DNA of 64,000 nucleotides, taken from NCBI RefSeq assembly GCF_040760005.1, contig NZ_CP099760.1, positions 2,599,501 to 2,663,500 on the forward strand. The letters are read 5' to 3'. This stretch comes from Pseudomonas sp. stari2 (GTDB lineage: Bacteria > Pseudomonadota > Gammaproteobacteria > Pseudomonadales > Pseudomonadaceae). Position numbers and translations under genes: made by a program. Within the stretch, counting starts at the first letter, position 1. The number at the start of each line of letters is the position of its first letter. Shown in pieces: positions 9,171 to 18,613 of the stretch. The notes beneath the pieces are model-generated. The model saw nothing but the letters and a program-made list of their open reading frames with translations, ran no database searches and was not told the DNA's origin.

Positions 9171-10208
9171 TCAGCCGCGAGCGGCGCGTGGGCGATAGGC
9201 AGTGGGGTAGTAGTCGCGATACCAGGCGATGAAACGCCCCAGTCCTTCATCCAGCTCTATCCGGGGCTGGAACCCGGTGGCCTGGGCCAGATCGTCGGTG
9301 TCGGCACAGGTGTTGAGCACGTCGCCCGGTTGCAGGGGCAGCAGCTCGACAATGGCTTTCTGGCCGAGGTGTTTTTCCATCAGGGCCAGGTAGGTTTTCA
9401 GCTCCACCGGATGGTGGCCGCCGATGTTGAACAGGCACCACGGCGCCATGCTGCTGCCCGCGTCGGGGTGCTCGCGGTCCCATTCCGGATGGGTATGCGG
9501 CGGATGGACCGTGAGGCGGGCAATGCTCTCGACGATGTCGTCGATATAGGTGAAATCACGCTGGTGCAGGCCATAGTTGAAAAGCTTCAACGGCAGGCCT
9601 TCGGTGATGGCCCGGGCGAACTGGATCGGCGACATGTCCGGCCGGCCCCAGGGCCCGTACACCGTGAAAAAGCGCAGCCCGGTGCAGGGAATGCCGAACA
9701 GGTAGCTGTAGCTGTGAGCCATCAGCTCATTGGCTTTTTTGGTCGCGGCGTACAGTGACAACGGGTGATTGACGTCGTCATGCACCGTGTACGGCGTGTG
9801 CTGATTGGCGCCGTACACTGAACTCGACGAGGCATAGATCAAATGCTCGACCGGATGATGCCGGCAGCTTTCCAGAATGTTCAGGAAACCACTGAGATTG
9901 CTGTTCAGATAGGCCTGTGGATTTTCCAGCGAATAACGCACCCCGGCCTGCGCCGCCAGGTGGATCACCACTTGCGGGCACTCGCGGACAAACAGCGCAT
10001 CGACAGCGGCGGCGTCGGCCAGGTCGACTCTGGCAATCTGGAAGTCACCGACCTGGCCACGCACCCAGCGCACACGATCATGCTTGAGCTGTGGGTCGTA
10101 ATAGGTGTTGAAATTGTCCAGGCCGACGACCTGATGCCCGTCGCGCATCAACCGCAACACGCAATGAGCGCCAATGAACCCGGCCGCACCGGTGACGAGG
10201 ATTTTCAT
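9171..10208 (-). CDS. UDP-glucuronate epimerase-like NAD-dependent SDR
   Basis: A 345-residue extended SDR. It has the Rossmann motif GAAGFIGAH at residues 7-15, LDNFNTYYDPQLKHDR (typical of the UDP-glucuronate 4-epimerase group), ASSSSVYG and the catalytic YAATKKAN. It should convert UDP-glucuronate to UDP-galacturonate. The gene directly upstream, overlapping by ATGA, is ugd, which makes UDP-glucuronate, so the pair would supply uronic acid precursors for the exopolysaccharide. A decarboxylating or other UDP-sugar epimerase activity is possible but less likely given the motif set. Confidence 0.88.
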   Translation of the reverse strand: MKILVTGAAGFIGAHCVLRLMRDGHQVVGLDNFNTYYDPQLKHDRVRWVRGQVGDFQIARVDLADAAAVDALFVRECPQVVIHLAAQAGVRYSLENPQAYLNSNLSGFLNILESCRHHPVEHLIYASSSSVYGANQHTPYTVHDDVNHPLSLYAATKKANELMAHSYSYLFGIPCTGLRFFTVYGPWGRPDMSPIQFARAITEGLPLKLFNYGLHQRDFTYIDDIVESIARLTVHPPHTHPEWDREHPDAGSSMAPWCLFNIGGHHPVELKTYLALMEKHLGQKAIVELLPLQPGDVLNTCADTDDLAQATGFQPRIELDEGLGRFIAWYRDYYPTAYRPRAARG

Positions 10209-11557
10209 GACCGCAACCCGTCAGGCGCGATATGCCGCAGACCGATGCCGCTGTAGTGCAGGCCGGCGGCAGCCACTTGTTCCGGGTTGTAGAGATTGCG
10301 TCCGTCGATGATCACCTTCGAGCGCAGCTTGTCGGCCAGCAGTTCGAAGTCCACCACGCGAAAGTTCTTCCACTCCGTGCAGATCACCAGTGCGTCGGCG
10401 TCTTCCAGAGTGTCGTCGCGAGTGGCGCACAGGTGCAGGTCATCACGGTAACCATAAATGCGCCGGCATTCGGACATGGCTTCCGGATCGTAGGCCTGCA
10501 CGCTGGCGCCTTCGGCCCACAGGGCATCCATCAGATAACGGCTGGGGGCTTCGCGCATGTCATCGGTGTTCGGCTTGAACGCCAGGCCCCAGACGGCGAT
10601 GGATTTGCCGGCCAGGCCCTGCGGGAACTGCGCCTTGAGTTTGCTGAACAGGATGTGCCGCTGCGTATCGTTGACGTCGGTGACACTGCGCAGCAATTTC
10701 AGCGGCATGCCGTTGTGTTCGGCAGTGTGCAGCAGGGCGCGCAGATCCTTGGGAAAGCACGAGCCACCGAAGCCGCAGCCGGGGTAGATGAAGTGATAGC
10801 CGATGCGCGGGTCCGAGCCGATGCCTTTACGCACGGCTTCGATGTCAGCGCCCAGCAGCTCGGTGAGGTTGGCCAGTTCGTTCATGAAGCTGATGCGAGT
10901 GGCGAGCATCGCGTTGGCCGCGTACTTGGTCAGCTCGGCGCTGCGGTTGTCCATGAACATCAGTTTTTCGTGGTTGCGGCAGAACGGCGCGTAGAGTTCG
11001 CTCAACTGTTCCCTGGCTTCAGGGTCCAGGGTGCCGACGATGATCCGGTCGGGGCGCATACAGTCGGCGAGGGCGCTGCCCTCCTTGAGAAATTCCGGGT
11101 TGGAGACGATCCGCACGTTGAGGCCGCTTTTGCCGCGCCGGCGCAATTCGTTGTTGGCGGTGTCGAGTACCTGATCCGCCGTGCCGACCGGCACTGTGGA
11201 CTTGATGATCAGGGTGCGATCGGCCTCCATGAAGCTTGCGATCTGCCGCGCCACGTTGAGCACATGACTGAGGTCGGCGGAACCGTCCTCGTCAGCCGGC
11301 GTACCCACGGCGATGAAGATCAGTTCGGCGTGTTCAACGGCATCGCTGGCCTGGGTGGTGAACAACAAGCGCCCGGCCTTGATGTTGTCTTCCAAAGTTG
11401 CCGACAGACCCGGTTCACTGATAGGCGGAACTGCCTGTTGCAGTTGTTTAATCTTGTTCGGGTCTATATCGACACACAGTACTCGATGTCCGACATCGGC
11501 AAGTGCCGCAGCTTGTATCAGGCCAACATAGCCCGTACCAAATACGCTCACGTCCAT
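10205..11557 (-). CDS. ugd: UDP-glucose 6-dehydrogenase
   Basis: A 450-residue protein with all UDP-glucose/GDP-mannose dehydrogenase hallmarks: N-terminal NAD fold VFGTGYVGLIQAA, IKSTVPVGTAD, NPEFLKEGSA, the catalytic-cysteine motif GCGFGGSCFPKDLRAL, and the C-terminal VWGLAFKPNTDDMREAPS. It oxidises UDP-glucose to UDP-glucuronate with two NAD+. It is the first gene of the leftward operon; its stop overlaps the start of the epimerase gene, coupling the two steps. The upstream region (11558-11948) must hold the operon promoter, but no convincing -35/-10 pair was seen there. Confidence 0.95.
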   Translation of the reverse strand: MDVSVFGTGYVGLIQAAALADVGHRVLCVDIDPNKIKQLQQAVPPISEPGLSATLEDNIKAGRLLFTTQASDAVEHAELIFIAVGTPADEDGSADLSHVLNVARQIASFMEADRTLIIKSTVPVGTADQVLDTANNELRRRGKSGLNVRIVSNPEFLKEGSALADCMRPDRIIVGTLDPEAREQLSELYAPFCRNHEKLMFMDNRSAELTKYAANAMLATRISFMNELANLTELLGADIEAVRKGIGSDPRIGYHFIYPGCGFGGSCFPKDLRALLHTAEHNGMPLKLLRSVTDVNDTQRHILFSKLKAQFPQGLAGKSIAVWGLAFKPNTDDMREAPSRYLMDALWAEGASVQAYDPEAMSECRRIYGYRDDLHLCATRDDTLEDADALVICTEWKNFRVVDFELLADKLRSKVIIDGRNLYNPEQVAAAGLHYSGIGLRHIAPDGLRS

Positions 11558-11948
11558 ATTGGCGTGCCTCGTAAGACGGTGGAGGAAGATCGAATTGGAA
11601 CTGTCAAAAGGGGTATAGCGCAGGGTGGGAAAAGCGTGTCAGCAAAATGACATGTTGCATGTGTATAACACCCCCGTTTTTGGGGGCTAATAGCCATCAA
11701 GTACTTGCTGTATCTGGATTTGTCCCGTCCTTGACATGTTTTTCAGAATTCAAAGAAAACGATAAACGGTCGTAGGCCACAAAATTCAAGGGCTGTAGAG
11801 ACTTGGGTGTGTCAGTAATGAGTCAATGTTTTTTTGACGCTTTTGTCCAAAGTCCGACAATTCTTGCGCTTTGATAGCGCGGTGCTAGTGTCAGAAATTG
11901 ACCGACAATTCATTGACCATGCCCCGTCGGCAGTGCCCCGGAACCGCC
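11558..11948. other. Divergent intergenic region between ugd and the sulfatase-fold gene
   Basis: About 390 bases, noticeably AT-richer than the flanking genes, lie between two diverging genes. It contains a compact hairpin, CCCCC-GTTTTT-GGGGG at 11671-11686, about 115 bases upstream of ugd. In the leftward direction this would lie in the ugd leader if transcription starts further right. There is no following T run, so it is not a standard terminator. No sigma-54 box was recognised. Confidence 0.5.
11864..11891 (+). promoter_or_regulatory. Possible sigma-70 promoter for the sulfatase-fold gene
   Basis: TTGCGC at 11864-11869 and TAGTGT at 11886-11891 are separated by 16 bases, about 60 bases before the chosen start codon. 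Both hexamers are imperfect, so this is a weak candidate. Confidence 0.25.
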
Positions 11949-13646
11949 ATGTTTCGATATTTGAAAGAACTGCTTTTAGTTATTTATCTACTGCTTTATT
12001 CCGATTATTACCTTGAGCGTTTAAATGCCATGGGTATCGGCCCGGCAGTACTTCTTTTTGGCGCGATGTTTTTGGCGCTGACTTTCTCATTATTACTAAC
12101 GGCCTATATAAGGCAGACTTTCATTCGGCACTTGTTCGCATTGGCGATGTTTGTTTCGGCGGTGTTTTTTGATGTTTATACCCGGGTCACCGCCGATTAC
12201 CTGACGTACAGCAGTTTTGTCTCTCTGGTGTATTCGGGTGGCTTCATTCAGGAAGCGGCGTACCAGTACCGGGACGCGATCGTCCACGGGCTACTCAACG
12301 GACTTTTACTGTTGATCGGCATCGGCCTGCGGCCGCGTCATTCGATTCCGGTTCCCAATGCGCTGCGAGTCGCGGCGCCAGTGGCGGGTGTATTGCTGCT
12401 TAGCGCCGTGCTGTTCGTTCGGGCCGGAGAGGGCGCGCGCGGGTTGCCGATCATGTACACGCCTTTGGCCTACCTCAACCTGTTTGGCTACGAGGCGCTG
12501 CACAACACCGTCGGCCCCCGTGAGCCGGTGACCCTGGCGCGCAACGGCCCGGCAGTGAGCCACGACATCGTGCTGATCATCGACGAAAGCATTTCCGGCA
12601 ATTACCTGGACATCAACGCGCCGTTCGGCGTGCACAGCAACCTCAAGCAGGCGCATCCGGGTGTCGAGATCTTCAACTACGGCTATGCGGTGTCCATCGC
12701 CAATTGCAGCGCTGACACCAACGTCACCCTGCGCTACGGCGGCACCCGTACCGATTACATGCGCATCAACACTACGTTGCCGTCGATCTGGCAGTACGCG
12801 AAAAAGGCCGGCCTGCGCACCGTCTACATCGACGCCCAGCGCACCGGCGGCAATCTGCAGAACCTGATGACCGACACCGAGAAAAAGGACATCGACGAGT
12901 TTGTGCAATTCGACCAGACCAGCGTCCGCGACCGCGACATGGCCGCCGCTGCCAAGCTGATCGAACTGCTCAACGATGACAAACCGGAGCTGGTGGTGAT
13001 CAACAAGGTCGGCGCGCATTTCCCGGTGCACGACAAATACCCCGATGCTTTCATGGCCTACCGCCCGACCTTGCCGCGCGGCCAGTTCACTGAAGTCGCC
13101 GACACTGGCAAACGTGATGGTTTCAACGGCCAGCCCGATGACTGGGTGCTGTACCGCAACGCCTACAAAAACACCATGCTGTGGAATGTCGGCGAGTTTT
13201 TCTCGCGAGTGTTTGCCCAGGCCAACCTGAACAACGCGCTGCTGATCTACACCTCAGATCACGGCCAGGACCTGCACGAGCGTGGCAACCCGGGGCTCAA
13301 CACCCATTGCGGCGGCGACCCGGTGGAAGAAGAGGGATTGGTGCCGCTGGTGGTGATTCAGGGCGATCAATTGCACACGCTCGACTGGTCGGCACAACTG
13401 GTGGCCAATAAGGATCGCTCCAGTCACTACAACATTTTCCCGACCCTGCTGCAGTTGATGGGTTACGACCTGGCGGGGATCGAGTCGGTCTACGGCAAAC
13501 CGCTTAGCGTGCCGACGACGGATGATTTCACCTTCAACTACCGCTTCAACGCGCGGTTGGGGGCCAAGCCCGAGTGGAAACACGTTGATCTGAACAGCAT
13601 CGTGACGCCGGGTGAGGCGCCGACCAGTGTTGCAGCAGGGCAGTAA
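11949..13646 (+). CDS. Phosphoethanolamine-transferase-like sulfatase-fold membrane protein
   Basis: A 565-residue protein from ATG 11949 (MFRYLKELLLVIYLL); the frame is open 17 codons further upstream, so the start is uncertain. The N-terminus has four to five membrane helices (to about residue 165), followed by a periplasmic alkaline-phosphatase-fold domain. Metal-site motifs are visible: LIIDESISGNY, NCSADTNVTLRYGG with candidate nucleophile Thr, YTSDHGQDLHERG, and THCGG near the end. This is the EptA/OpgE architecture, which transfers phosphoethanolamine to lipid A or glucans. The substrate is unknown; its position beside the exopolysaccharide operon suggests an envelope glycan. Confidence 0.85.
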   Translation: MFRYLKELLLVIYLLLYSDYYLERLNAMGIGPAVLLFGAMFLALTFSLLLTAYIRQTFIRHLFALAMFVSAVFFDVYTRVTADYLTYSSFVSLVYSGGFIQEAAYQYRDAIVHGLLNGLLLLIGIGLRPRHSIPVPNALRVAAPVAGVLLLSAVLFVRAGEGARGLPIMYTPLAYLNLFGYEALHNTVGPREPVTLARNGPAVSHDIVLIIDESISGNYLDINAPFGVHSNLKQAHPGVEIFNYGYAVSIANCSADTNVTLRYGGTRTDYMRINTTLPSIWQYAKKAGLRTVYIDAQRTGGNLQNLMTDTEKKDIDEFVQFDQTSVRDRDMAAAAKLIELLNDDKPELVVINKVGAHFPVHDKYPDAFMAYRPTLPRGQFTEVADTGKRDGFNGQPDDWVLYRNAYKNTMLWNVGEFFSRVFAQANLNNALLIYTSDHGQDLHERGNPGLNTHCGGDPVEEEGLVPLVVIQGDQLHTLDWSAQLVANKDRSSHYNIFPTLLQLMGYDLAGIESVYGKPLSVPTTDDFTFNYRFNARLGAKPEWKHVDLNSIVTPGEAPTSVAAGQ

Positions 13647-13696
13647 CCCATCGGTATCCGCTATCCTTGGCCCACACGGATCGATCGGATGGCGAC

Positions 13697-14350
13697 ATGC
13701 TGCAGGTTCTAAACGTCTTCAAGAGCTATCTCACTCCGCAAGGCCCGTTGCCCGTGTTGCAGGGCATCGACCTGACGCTCAACCCCGGCAGCAGCCTGGC
13801 GCTGATGGGCGAGTCGGGCAGCGGCAAAAGCACACTGCTGCACCTGATCGCCGGCCTGGATAAAGTCGACAGCGGCAGCATCCGCAGCGGCGAATATCGA
13901 CTCGACGAAATGAGCGAAGCGCAACTGGCCAACTGGCGGCGCACGGAAATCGGTCTGGTGTTTCAGCAATACAACCTGATCGGCAGCCTGCGCATCGAAG
14001 ACAACCTGGCGTTTCAGGCGCGATTGGCCGGGCGCCATGACCCACGTTGGCAGAACCATCTGGTGCAGCGTCTGGGGCTGGGCGATCTGCTAAAGCGCTA
14101 TCCCGAACAACTCTCCGGTGGCCAGCAACAACGAGTCGCGCTCGGTCGGGCGTTGGCGTCGCGGCCCAAATTATTGCTGGCCGACGAACCCACCGGCAGC
14201 CTCGACGAAGCGACCAGCAACGAGGTGCTGCGGCTGTTGCTGGAATTGCTCGACGACACGCCGACCACCTTGCTGATGGTCACTCACAGCCAACGCGTGG
14301 CCGCGCGACTGGCGGAGCGGGTGGTGTTGTCCAATGGTCGACTGACGTGA
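13697..14350 (+). CDS. ABC transporter ATP-binding protein (LolD/MacB class, att-like)
   Basis: A 217-residue ATPase starting at ATG 13697 (MLQVLNVFKSYLTPQG). Complete motif set: Walker A GESGSGKST, Q-loop FQQYN, signature LSGGQQQRVALGRAL, Walker B LLLADEPTGSLDE and the switch His in MVTHS. It belongs to the LolD/MacB/FtsE group that works with FtsX-type permeases. Its stop overlaps the GTG start of the permease (GTGA), and an AttH-like lipoprotein gene follows, forming a three-gene transporter operon. The cargo is not known; the family often handles lipids, lipoproteins or peptides rather than importing nutrients. Confidence 0.92.
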   Translation: MLQVLNVFKSYLTPQGPLPVLQGIDLTLNPGSSLALMGESGSGKSTLLHLIAGLDKVDSGSIRSGEYRLDEMSEAQLANWRRTEIGLVFQQYNLIGSLRIEDNLAFQARLAGRHDPRWQNHLVQRLGLGDLLKRYPEQLSGGQQQRVALGRALASRPKLLLADEPTGSLDEATSNEVLRLLLELLDDTPTTLLMVTHSQRVAARLAERVVLSNGRLT

Positions 14351-16818
14351 GGGTTTTCCGGCAAACACTGATCGCCTTGCTCAGTCACTGGCGACGACAC
14401 CCGGTGCAGTTCTTCAGCGTGCTCACCGGGTTGTGGCTGGCCACCAGCCTGCTGACCGGTGTCGAGGCGCTCAACAGTCAGGCGCGGGACAGTTACGCGC
14501 GAGCCAGCCAGATGATCGGCGGCGAACCCCAGGCCAGCCTGAGCACGCCGAATGGCGCGACGTTTTCCCAGCAGTGGTTTGTCGATTTGCGCCGGCAAGG
14601 CTGGCCGGTTTCGCCAGTGTTGCAAGGGCGTTTGATCCTCAAAGGCCATGAGTCCCAACGCCTGCAATTGATGGGCATTGAGCCGGTGTCGCTGCCGGCC
14701 GACAGCGCGGTGGCGGGGCAGGCGATGCCGATCGAGCGTATCGTCGAATTCTTCAGCCAGCCGGGCAGCACCTGGATTTCCCCCGACACCTTGCAAGCGT
14801 TGAATCTGACCGAGGGTGCGACACCGCAAACCGAAACCGGCCAGACGTTGCCGCCGCTGCGGGCGCAAAAAGACATGGCGCCCGGCGTGCTGCTGGTGGA
14901 TATCGGCGTTGCCCAGCGCTTGCTCGAACAACCCGATCAACTGTCGCGCCTGCTGTTGCCCAAGGATTTTCACGCCGACGTACCGGCCGCGCTCAAAGGC
15001 CAGTTGCAGCTCAAGAGCAGCGGCGAAGAAAACAATCTGACGCGGCTGACCGAAAGCTTTCACCTCAACCTCGATGCGCTTGGGTTTCTTTCGTTTGTCG
15101 TCGGCCTGTTCATCGTGCATGCCGCCATTGGCCTCGCACTGGAACAGCGTCGCGGGTTGCTGCGCACGTTGTGCGCCTGCGGTGTCAGTGCGCGAATGTT
15201 GATCACTTGCCTGATCGTCGAACTCGGAGCGCTGGCGCTGATCGGCGGACTGTTCGGTGTCGTCAGCGGCTACTGGCTGGCCAGTGTGCTGCTGCCGGAT
15301 GTCGCCGCCAGTCTGCGCGGGTTGTACGGCGCGGAAGTGGCGGGGCAGTTGCGTTTGAGCCCCTGGTGGTGGTTCAGCGGTATCGGCTTGAGCCTGCTCG
15401 GCGCATTGCTGGCCGGGGCCAACAGTCTGCTGCGGGCGGCGCGTCTGCCGTTGCTGGCGGTGGCTGATCCGCAAGCCTGGCATGAACAGCATGCGCGCTG
15501 GTTGCGCCGGCAGGGTTGGGTGGCTGGGGTGTTTGCGGCGATTGCGTTGATTGCGCTGGTGTTGGGCGACAGTCTCGCCAGCGGATTTGTGTTGATGGCC
15601 GGGTTGTTGCTCGGCGCCGCGCTGGCGCTGCCGGTGGTACTCAGTGCGCTGTTGAACGGCTTGCTTGGGCGCCGTCGTTCGGTGCTGGGGCAGTGGTTTC
15701 TCGCCGACTGCCGACAGCAACTGCCGGCACTGAGTCTGGCCTTGATGGCGTTGCTGCTGGCGATGGCTGCCAACATCGGCGCCGGCAGCATGACCGCCGG
15801 TTTTCGCCAGACCTTCAACGACTGGCTCGAACAACGGCTCACCGCCGAGCTCTATCTGAATCCGAGTAATCCGGCCCAGGCCCGCGAGCTGTACAGCTGG
15901 CTCAAGCAACAGCCGAGTGTCACGGCGATCCTGCCCAACTGGCAGGTGTCGGTGACGCTGCAAGGCTGGCCGACGGAGGTGTTCGGCATCATCGACCATC
16001 CGCACTATCGCCAGCACTGGCCGCTGCTCGAAGCCCGAGGCAACGCCCCGTGGGCTTTGCTGGCCACGGACGACGCGGTGATGCTCAGCGAGCAACTCGC
16101 ACGCCGGCTCAAGGTGCGGCCGGGGGATCACCTGACGATTCCGACGCCGGGCCTGTCGTGGTCGCCGCGCATCGTCGGGATCTACGCCGACTACGGCAAT
16201 CCCAAGGGCCATGTGCTGGTCAACAGCAATCACCTGTTACGCAGCTGGCCGCAATTGACGCCAAACCGTTTCAACCTGCGGATCGAACCGGCAAAGATTC
16301 CGGCATTGCTCAGCGCCTTGCAGGCACGCTTTCAGCTCGATGACAGCCGCATCGTCGATCAGGCGCGGCTCAAGGGCTGGTCGGTGCAGGTTTTTGAGCG
16401 GACCTTTGCAGCGACGGCTGCGCTCAACAGCCTGACGCTGGCGGTCGCCGGTGTGGCGTTGTTCATCAGTCTGCTGACCCAGAGCCAGAGCCGTCTCGGC
16501 CAACTGGCGCCGCTGTGGGCATTGGGCGTTACGCGCCGGCAGTTGATGCTGCTCAATCTCGGTCAGACCTGGCTGCTGGCGGTGCTGACACTGTTGCTGG
16601 CCTTGCCGTTGGGCATCGGGCTGGCGTGGTGCCTGGATGCGGTGATCAACGTACAGGCTTTCGGCTGGCGCCTGCCGTTGCGGATATTTCCGTGGCAATT
16701 GCTGCAACTAATGGGGCTGGCGCTGCTGGCGACATTGCTGGCTTCGGCGTGGCCGCTGTATTCGCTGTACCGCACGCAACCGGCGGATCTGCTGAGGACG
16801 TTTGCCCATGAGGATTAG
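14347..16818 (+). CDS. FtsX-family ABC transporter permease
   Basis: An 823-residue permease read from GTG 14347 (VRVFRQTLIALLSHWRRHP), which overlaps the ATPase stop by four bases. The frame continues upstream as a shadow of the ATPase gene and is not used. The layout is a first membrane helix near residues 17-40, a periplasmic domain, a three-helix block with LGFLSFVVGLFIVHAAIG, a middle hydrophobic segment, a second periplasmic domain and a final three-helix FtsX block (AVAGVALFISLLTQSQ onward). This double FtsX arrangement suits a mechanotransmission-type transporter. It works with the preceding ATPase. Confidence 0.9.
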   Translation: MRVFRQTLIALLSHWRRHPVQFFSVLTGLWLATSLLTGVEALNSQARDSYARASQMIGGEPQASLSTPNGATFSQQWFVDLRRQGWPVSPVLQGRLILKGHESQRLQLMGIEPVSLPADSAVAGQAMPIERIVEFFSQPGSTWISPDTLQALNLTEGATPQTETGQTLPPLRAQKDMAPGVLLVDIGVAQRLLEQPDQLSRLLLPKDFHADVPAALKGQLQLKSSGEENNLTRLTESFHLNLDALGFLSFVVGLFIVHAAIGLALEQRRGLLRTLCACGVSARMLITCLIVELGALALIGGLFGVVSGYWLASVLLPDVAASLRGLYGAEVAGQLRLSPWWWFSGIGLSLLGALLAGANSLLRAARLPLLAVADPQAWHEQHARWLRRQGWVAGVFAAIALIALVLGDSLASGFVLMAGLLLGAALALPVVLSALLNGLLGRRRSVLGQWFLADCRQQLPALSLALMALLLAMAANIGAGSMTAGFRQTFNDWLEQRLTAELYLNPSNPAQARELYSWLKQQPSVTAILPNWQVSVTLQGWPTEVFGIIDHPHYRQHWPLLEARGNAPWALLATDDAVMLSEQLARRLKVRPGDHLTIPTPGLSWSPRIVGIYADYGNPKGHVLVNSNHLLRSWPQLTPNRFNLRIEPAKIPALLSALQARFQLDDSRIVDQARLKGWSVQVFERTFAATAALNSLTLAVAGVALFISLLTQSQSRLGQLAPLWALGVTRRQLMLLNLGQTWLLAVLTLLLALPLGIGLAWCLDAVINVQAFGWRLPLRIFPWQLLQLMGLALLATLLASAWPLYSLYRTQPADLLRTFAHED

Positions 16819-17875
16819 GTTCGTTGTGGTGTTTCTGGCGCTGTTGCTCAGTGGCTGCGACAACCCGGCACCAGAGCAGAAAGGCTTCGCCGGGATGGGC
16901 GCTCAGGCGCAGGCCTTCACACCGGTGGTGCCGGGGCGGGTGTTCAGCTTTCCGACGGATCACGGTGTCCATGACGGTTTTCGCATCGAGTGGTGGTACG
17001 TGACCGCCAATCTCAAGGATGCCCAAGGCAATGATTTCGGCGTGCAATGGACACTGTTTCGCAGCGCGTTGAACCCCTCGCCGGAGCAACCGGGCTGGGC
17101 CAATCAAACGATCTGGCTCGGCCATGCGGCGGTGACGTCGGCCAGCGTCCATCACGCCGCCGAACGTTATGCCCGTGGCGGCGTCGGGCAGGCCGGGGTG
17201 CGTGCGGTACCGTTCGAGGCGTGGATCGATGACTGGCGTTTCGTCAGTCAGGCGAGCGATCCGCTGGGGGACATGCAGCTCAGCGCAAAGGACAAAAACT
17301 TCAGCTACCAACTGCGCCTGACCTCCAGCCGCCCGCTGGTGCTGCAAGGCGATCACGGCTTCAGTCAGAAATCCGAACAGGGCCAGGCGTCCTATTACTA
17401 CAGCCAGCCGTTTTTCCTGGCCAGCGGCACCCTGGAAATCGATGGTCAGACCTACACCGTCAACGGCCCGGCCTGGCTCGACCGCGAGTGGAGCAGCCAG
17501 CCGCTGACCGCTAATCAGACGGGTTGGGACTGGTTCTCCCTGCATCTGGACGACGGCGCGCACGTCATGCTCTACCGCATGCGCCAGAAGGAGGGCGCGC
17601 CGTACCTCACCGGCACCTGGATTGACGCCGATGGCCAGACCGAAACGCTGCACGCCGACCAGATCAAACTGACCCCGCAGGACACCGCGAAGGTTGCTGG
17701 CCGCTCGATGCCGGTGCGCTGGTCGATCGGGATTCCGGAAAAGAATCTGCAGATCACCCTCGATGCAATCAACCCCAATGCCTGGATGGGGCTGCGCATC
17801 CCTTACTGGGAAGGGCCGGTGCAGTTGAGCGGCAGTCAGGGCGGGCGCGGTTATCTGGAGATGACCGGGTACTGA
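16808..17875 (+). CDS. AttH-like lipocalin-domain lipoprotein (CrtC/AttH family)
   Basis: A 355-residue protein starting at ATG 16808, overlapping the permease end by 11 bases. The N-terminus is a lipoprotein signal with lipobox LLSGC (Cys18). The mature part shows the CrtC/AttH pattern: FSFPTDHGVHDGFRIEWWYV, FGVQWTLFRSAL, GPAWLDREWSSQPL and GWDWFSLHLDDG. This two-lipocalin-domain family includes carotenoid hydratases, but those are cytoplasmic; here the lipoprotein signal and ABC partners point to an envelope role in binding or releasing a hydrophobic cargo. No catalytic assignment is supported. Confidence 0.9.
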   Translation: MRIRFVVVFLALLLSGCDNPAPEQKGFAGMGAQAQAFTPVVPGRVFSFPTDHGVHDGFRIEWWYVTANLKDAQGNDFGVQWTLFRSALNPSPEQPGWANQTIWLGHAAVTSASVHHAAERYARGGVGQAGVRAVPFEAWIDDWRFVSQASDPLGDMQLSAKDKNFSYQLRLTSSRPLVLQGDHGFSQKSEQGQASYYYSQPFFLASGTLEIDGQTYTVNGPAWLDREWSSQPLTANQTGWDWFSLHLDDGAHVMLYRMRQKEGAPYLTGTWIDADGQTETLHADQIKLTPQDTAKVAGRSMPVRWSIGIPEKNLQITLDAINPNAWMGLRIPYWEGPVQLSGSQGGRGYLEMTGY

Positions 17876-17980
17876 TTCACCCCTGTGCGGGAGCGACGGT
17901 GGATCAGCGTCTATGCTCCTTGGCACGCACGGCGCTGAATACGCCGTGTGCTGCCATTCATCACAGGGAAAGTACCGCTT

Positions 17981-18559
17981 ATGAAGCTCCAAGCACTGAC
18001 GCACGCCATCGCACTTGCCACTGTCCTGTCCGCTTCCACGGCATTCGCTGCCGATATTCCGTTGTCGGCGACGGTCGAGAAAGATCAGGTCACCACCAAA
18101 GTACTGGCGGTTGATCCGGCCAATCATCAGGTTGTCCTTGAAGGCGAAGAAGGTCGCCAGGTGCATGTTCAGCTCAGCGACAAGGCGAAAAACCTCGCCA
18201 ACCTCAAGGTTGGCGACAAGGTCGACATTCAAGTCACCCGTTCCGTGGCGGCTTTCCTGGACACCGACGTGGATAAAGGTCTGCCTGGCTCCACCGAGCG
18301 TACCGGCGAGCTGCGCAACGCCGTGGGCAGCAGCAACCCTGGCGGCGAGGCATTCCGCCAGATCCAGGTACAACTGAAAATCACCAAAATTGATTTGAAG
18401 AAAAACCAGGTCACCCTGGAAAACCCTTCGGGCCAATCGAAAACCCTCAACGTCGAGAAGCCTGAAATCCAAGCCAAGCTGAAAGATCTGAAAGTCGGAC
18501 AGAGTGTCGTGGTCACTTACACCGATGTATTAAAAGTGACCAGTGAACATGAAAGCTGA
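17981..18559 (+). CDS. Small periplasmic protein of unknown function
   Basis: A 192-residue protein starting at ATG 17981, preceded by CAGGGAA as ribosome site. It has a clear Sec signal peptide, MKLQALTHAIALATVLSAST, cleaved near AFA-AD. The mature part looks like two short beta-rich segments (VLAVDPANHQVVLEGEEGRQ and ITKIDLKKNQVTLENPSGQS) that resemble each other and each sit before a KVGDKV/KVGQSV turn, so an internal duplication of an OB-like fold is likely. No enzyme motif is present. Function unknown; it is transcribed separately from the transporter operon, about 105 bases downstream. Confidence 0.8.
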   Translation: MKLQALTHAIALATVLSASTAFAADIPLSATVEKDQVTTKVLAVDPANHQVVLEGEEGRQVHVQLSDKAKNLANLKVGDKVDIQVTRSVAAFLDTDVDKGLPGSTERTGELRNAVGSSNPGGEAFRQIQVQLKITKIDLKKNQVTLENPSGQSKTLNVEKPEIQAKLKDLKVGQSVVVTYTDVLKVTSEHES

Positions 18560-18577
18560 GTATTAACTCTACAGATT

Positions 18578-18613
18578 GACTGTTCTTGTACAAATAGTTG
18601 TATGAGAACAGTC
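18578..18613. repeat. Imperfect inverted repeat downstream of the periplasmic protein gene
   Basis: GACTGTTCT at 18578-18586 pairs with AGAACAGTC at 18605-18613, and the arms extend inward with GTACAA/TTGTA and a few mismatches. It starts 18 bases after the stop codon and is followed by ATATGAAATTTTTG. It could be a weak terminator or a protein site. Confidence 0.45.

Noticed and set aside
11671..11686. CCCCC-GTTTTT-GGGGG hairpin as a terminator
   Set aside because: There is no T run after it on either strand, and it lies in a leader region between diverging genes.
14047..14346. Upstream extension of the FtsX permease frame
   Set aside because: It lies inside the ABC ATPase gene in another frame; the GTG at 14347 overlapping the ATPase stop is the sensible start.
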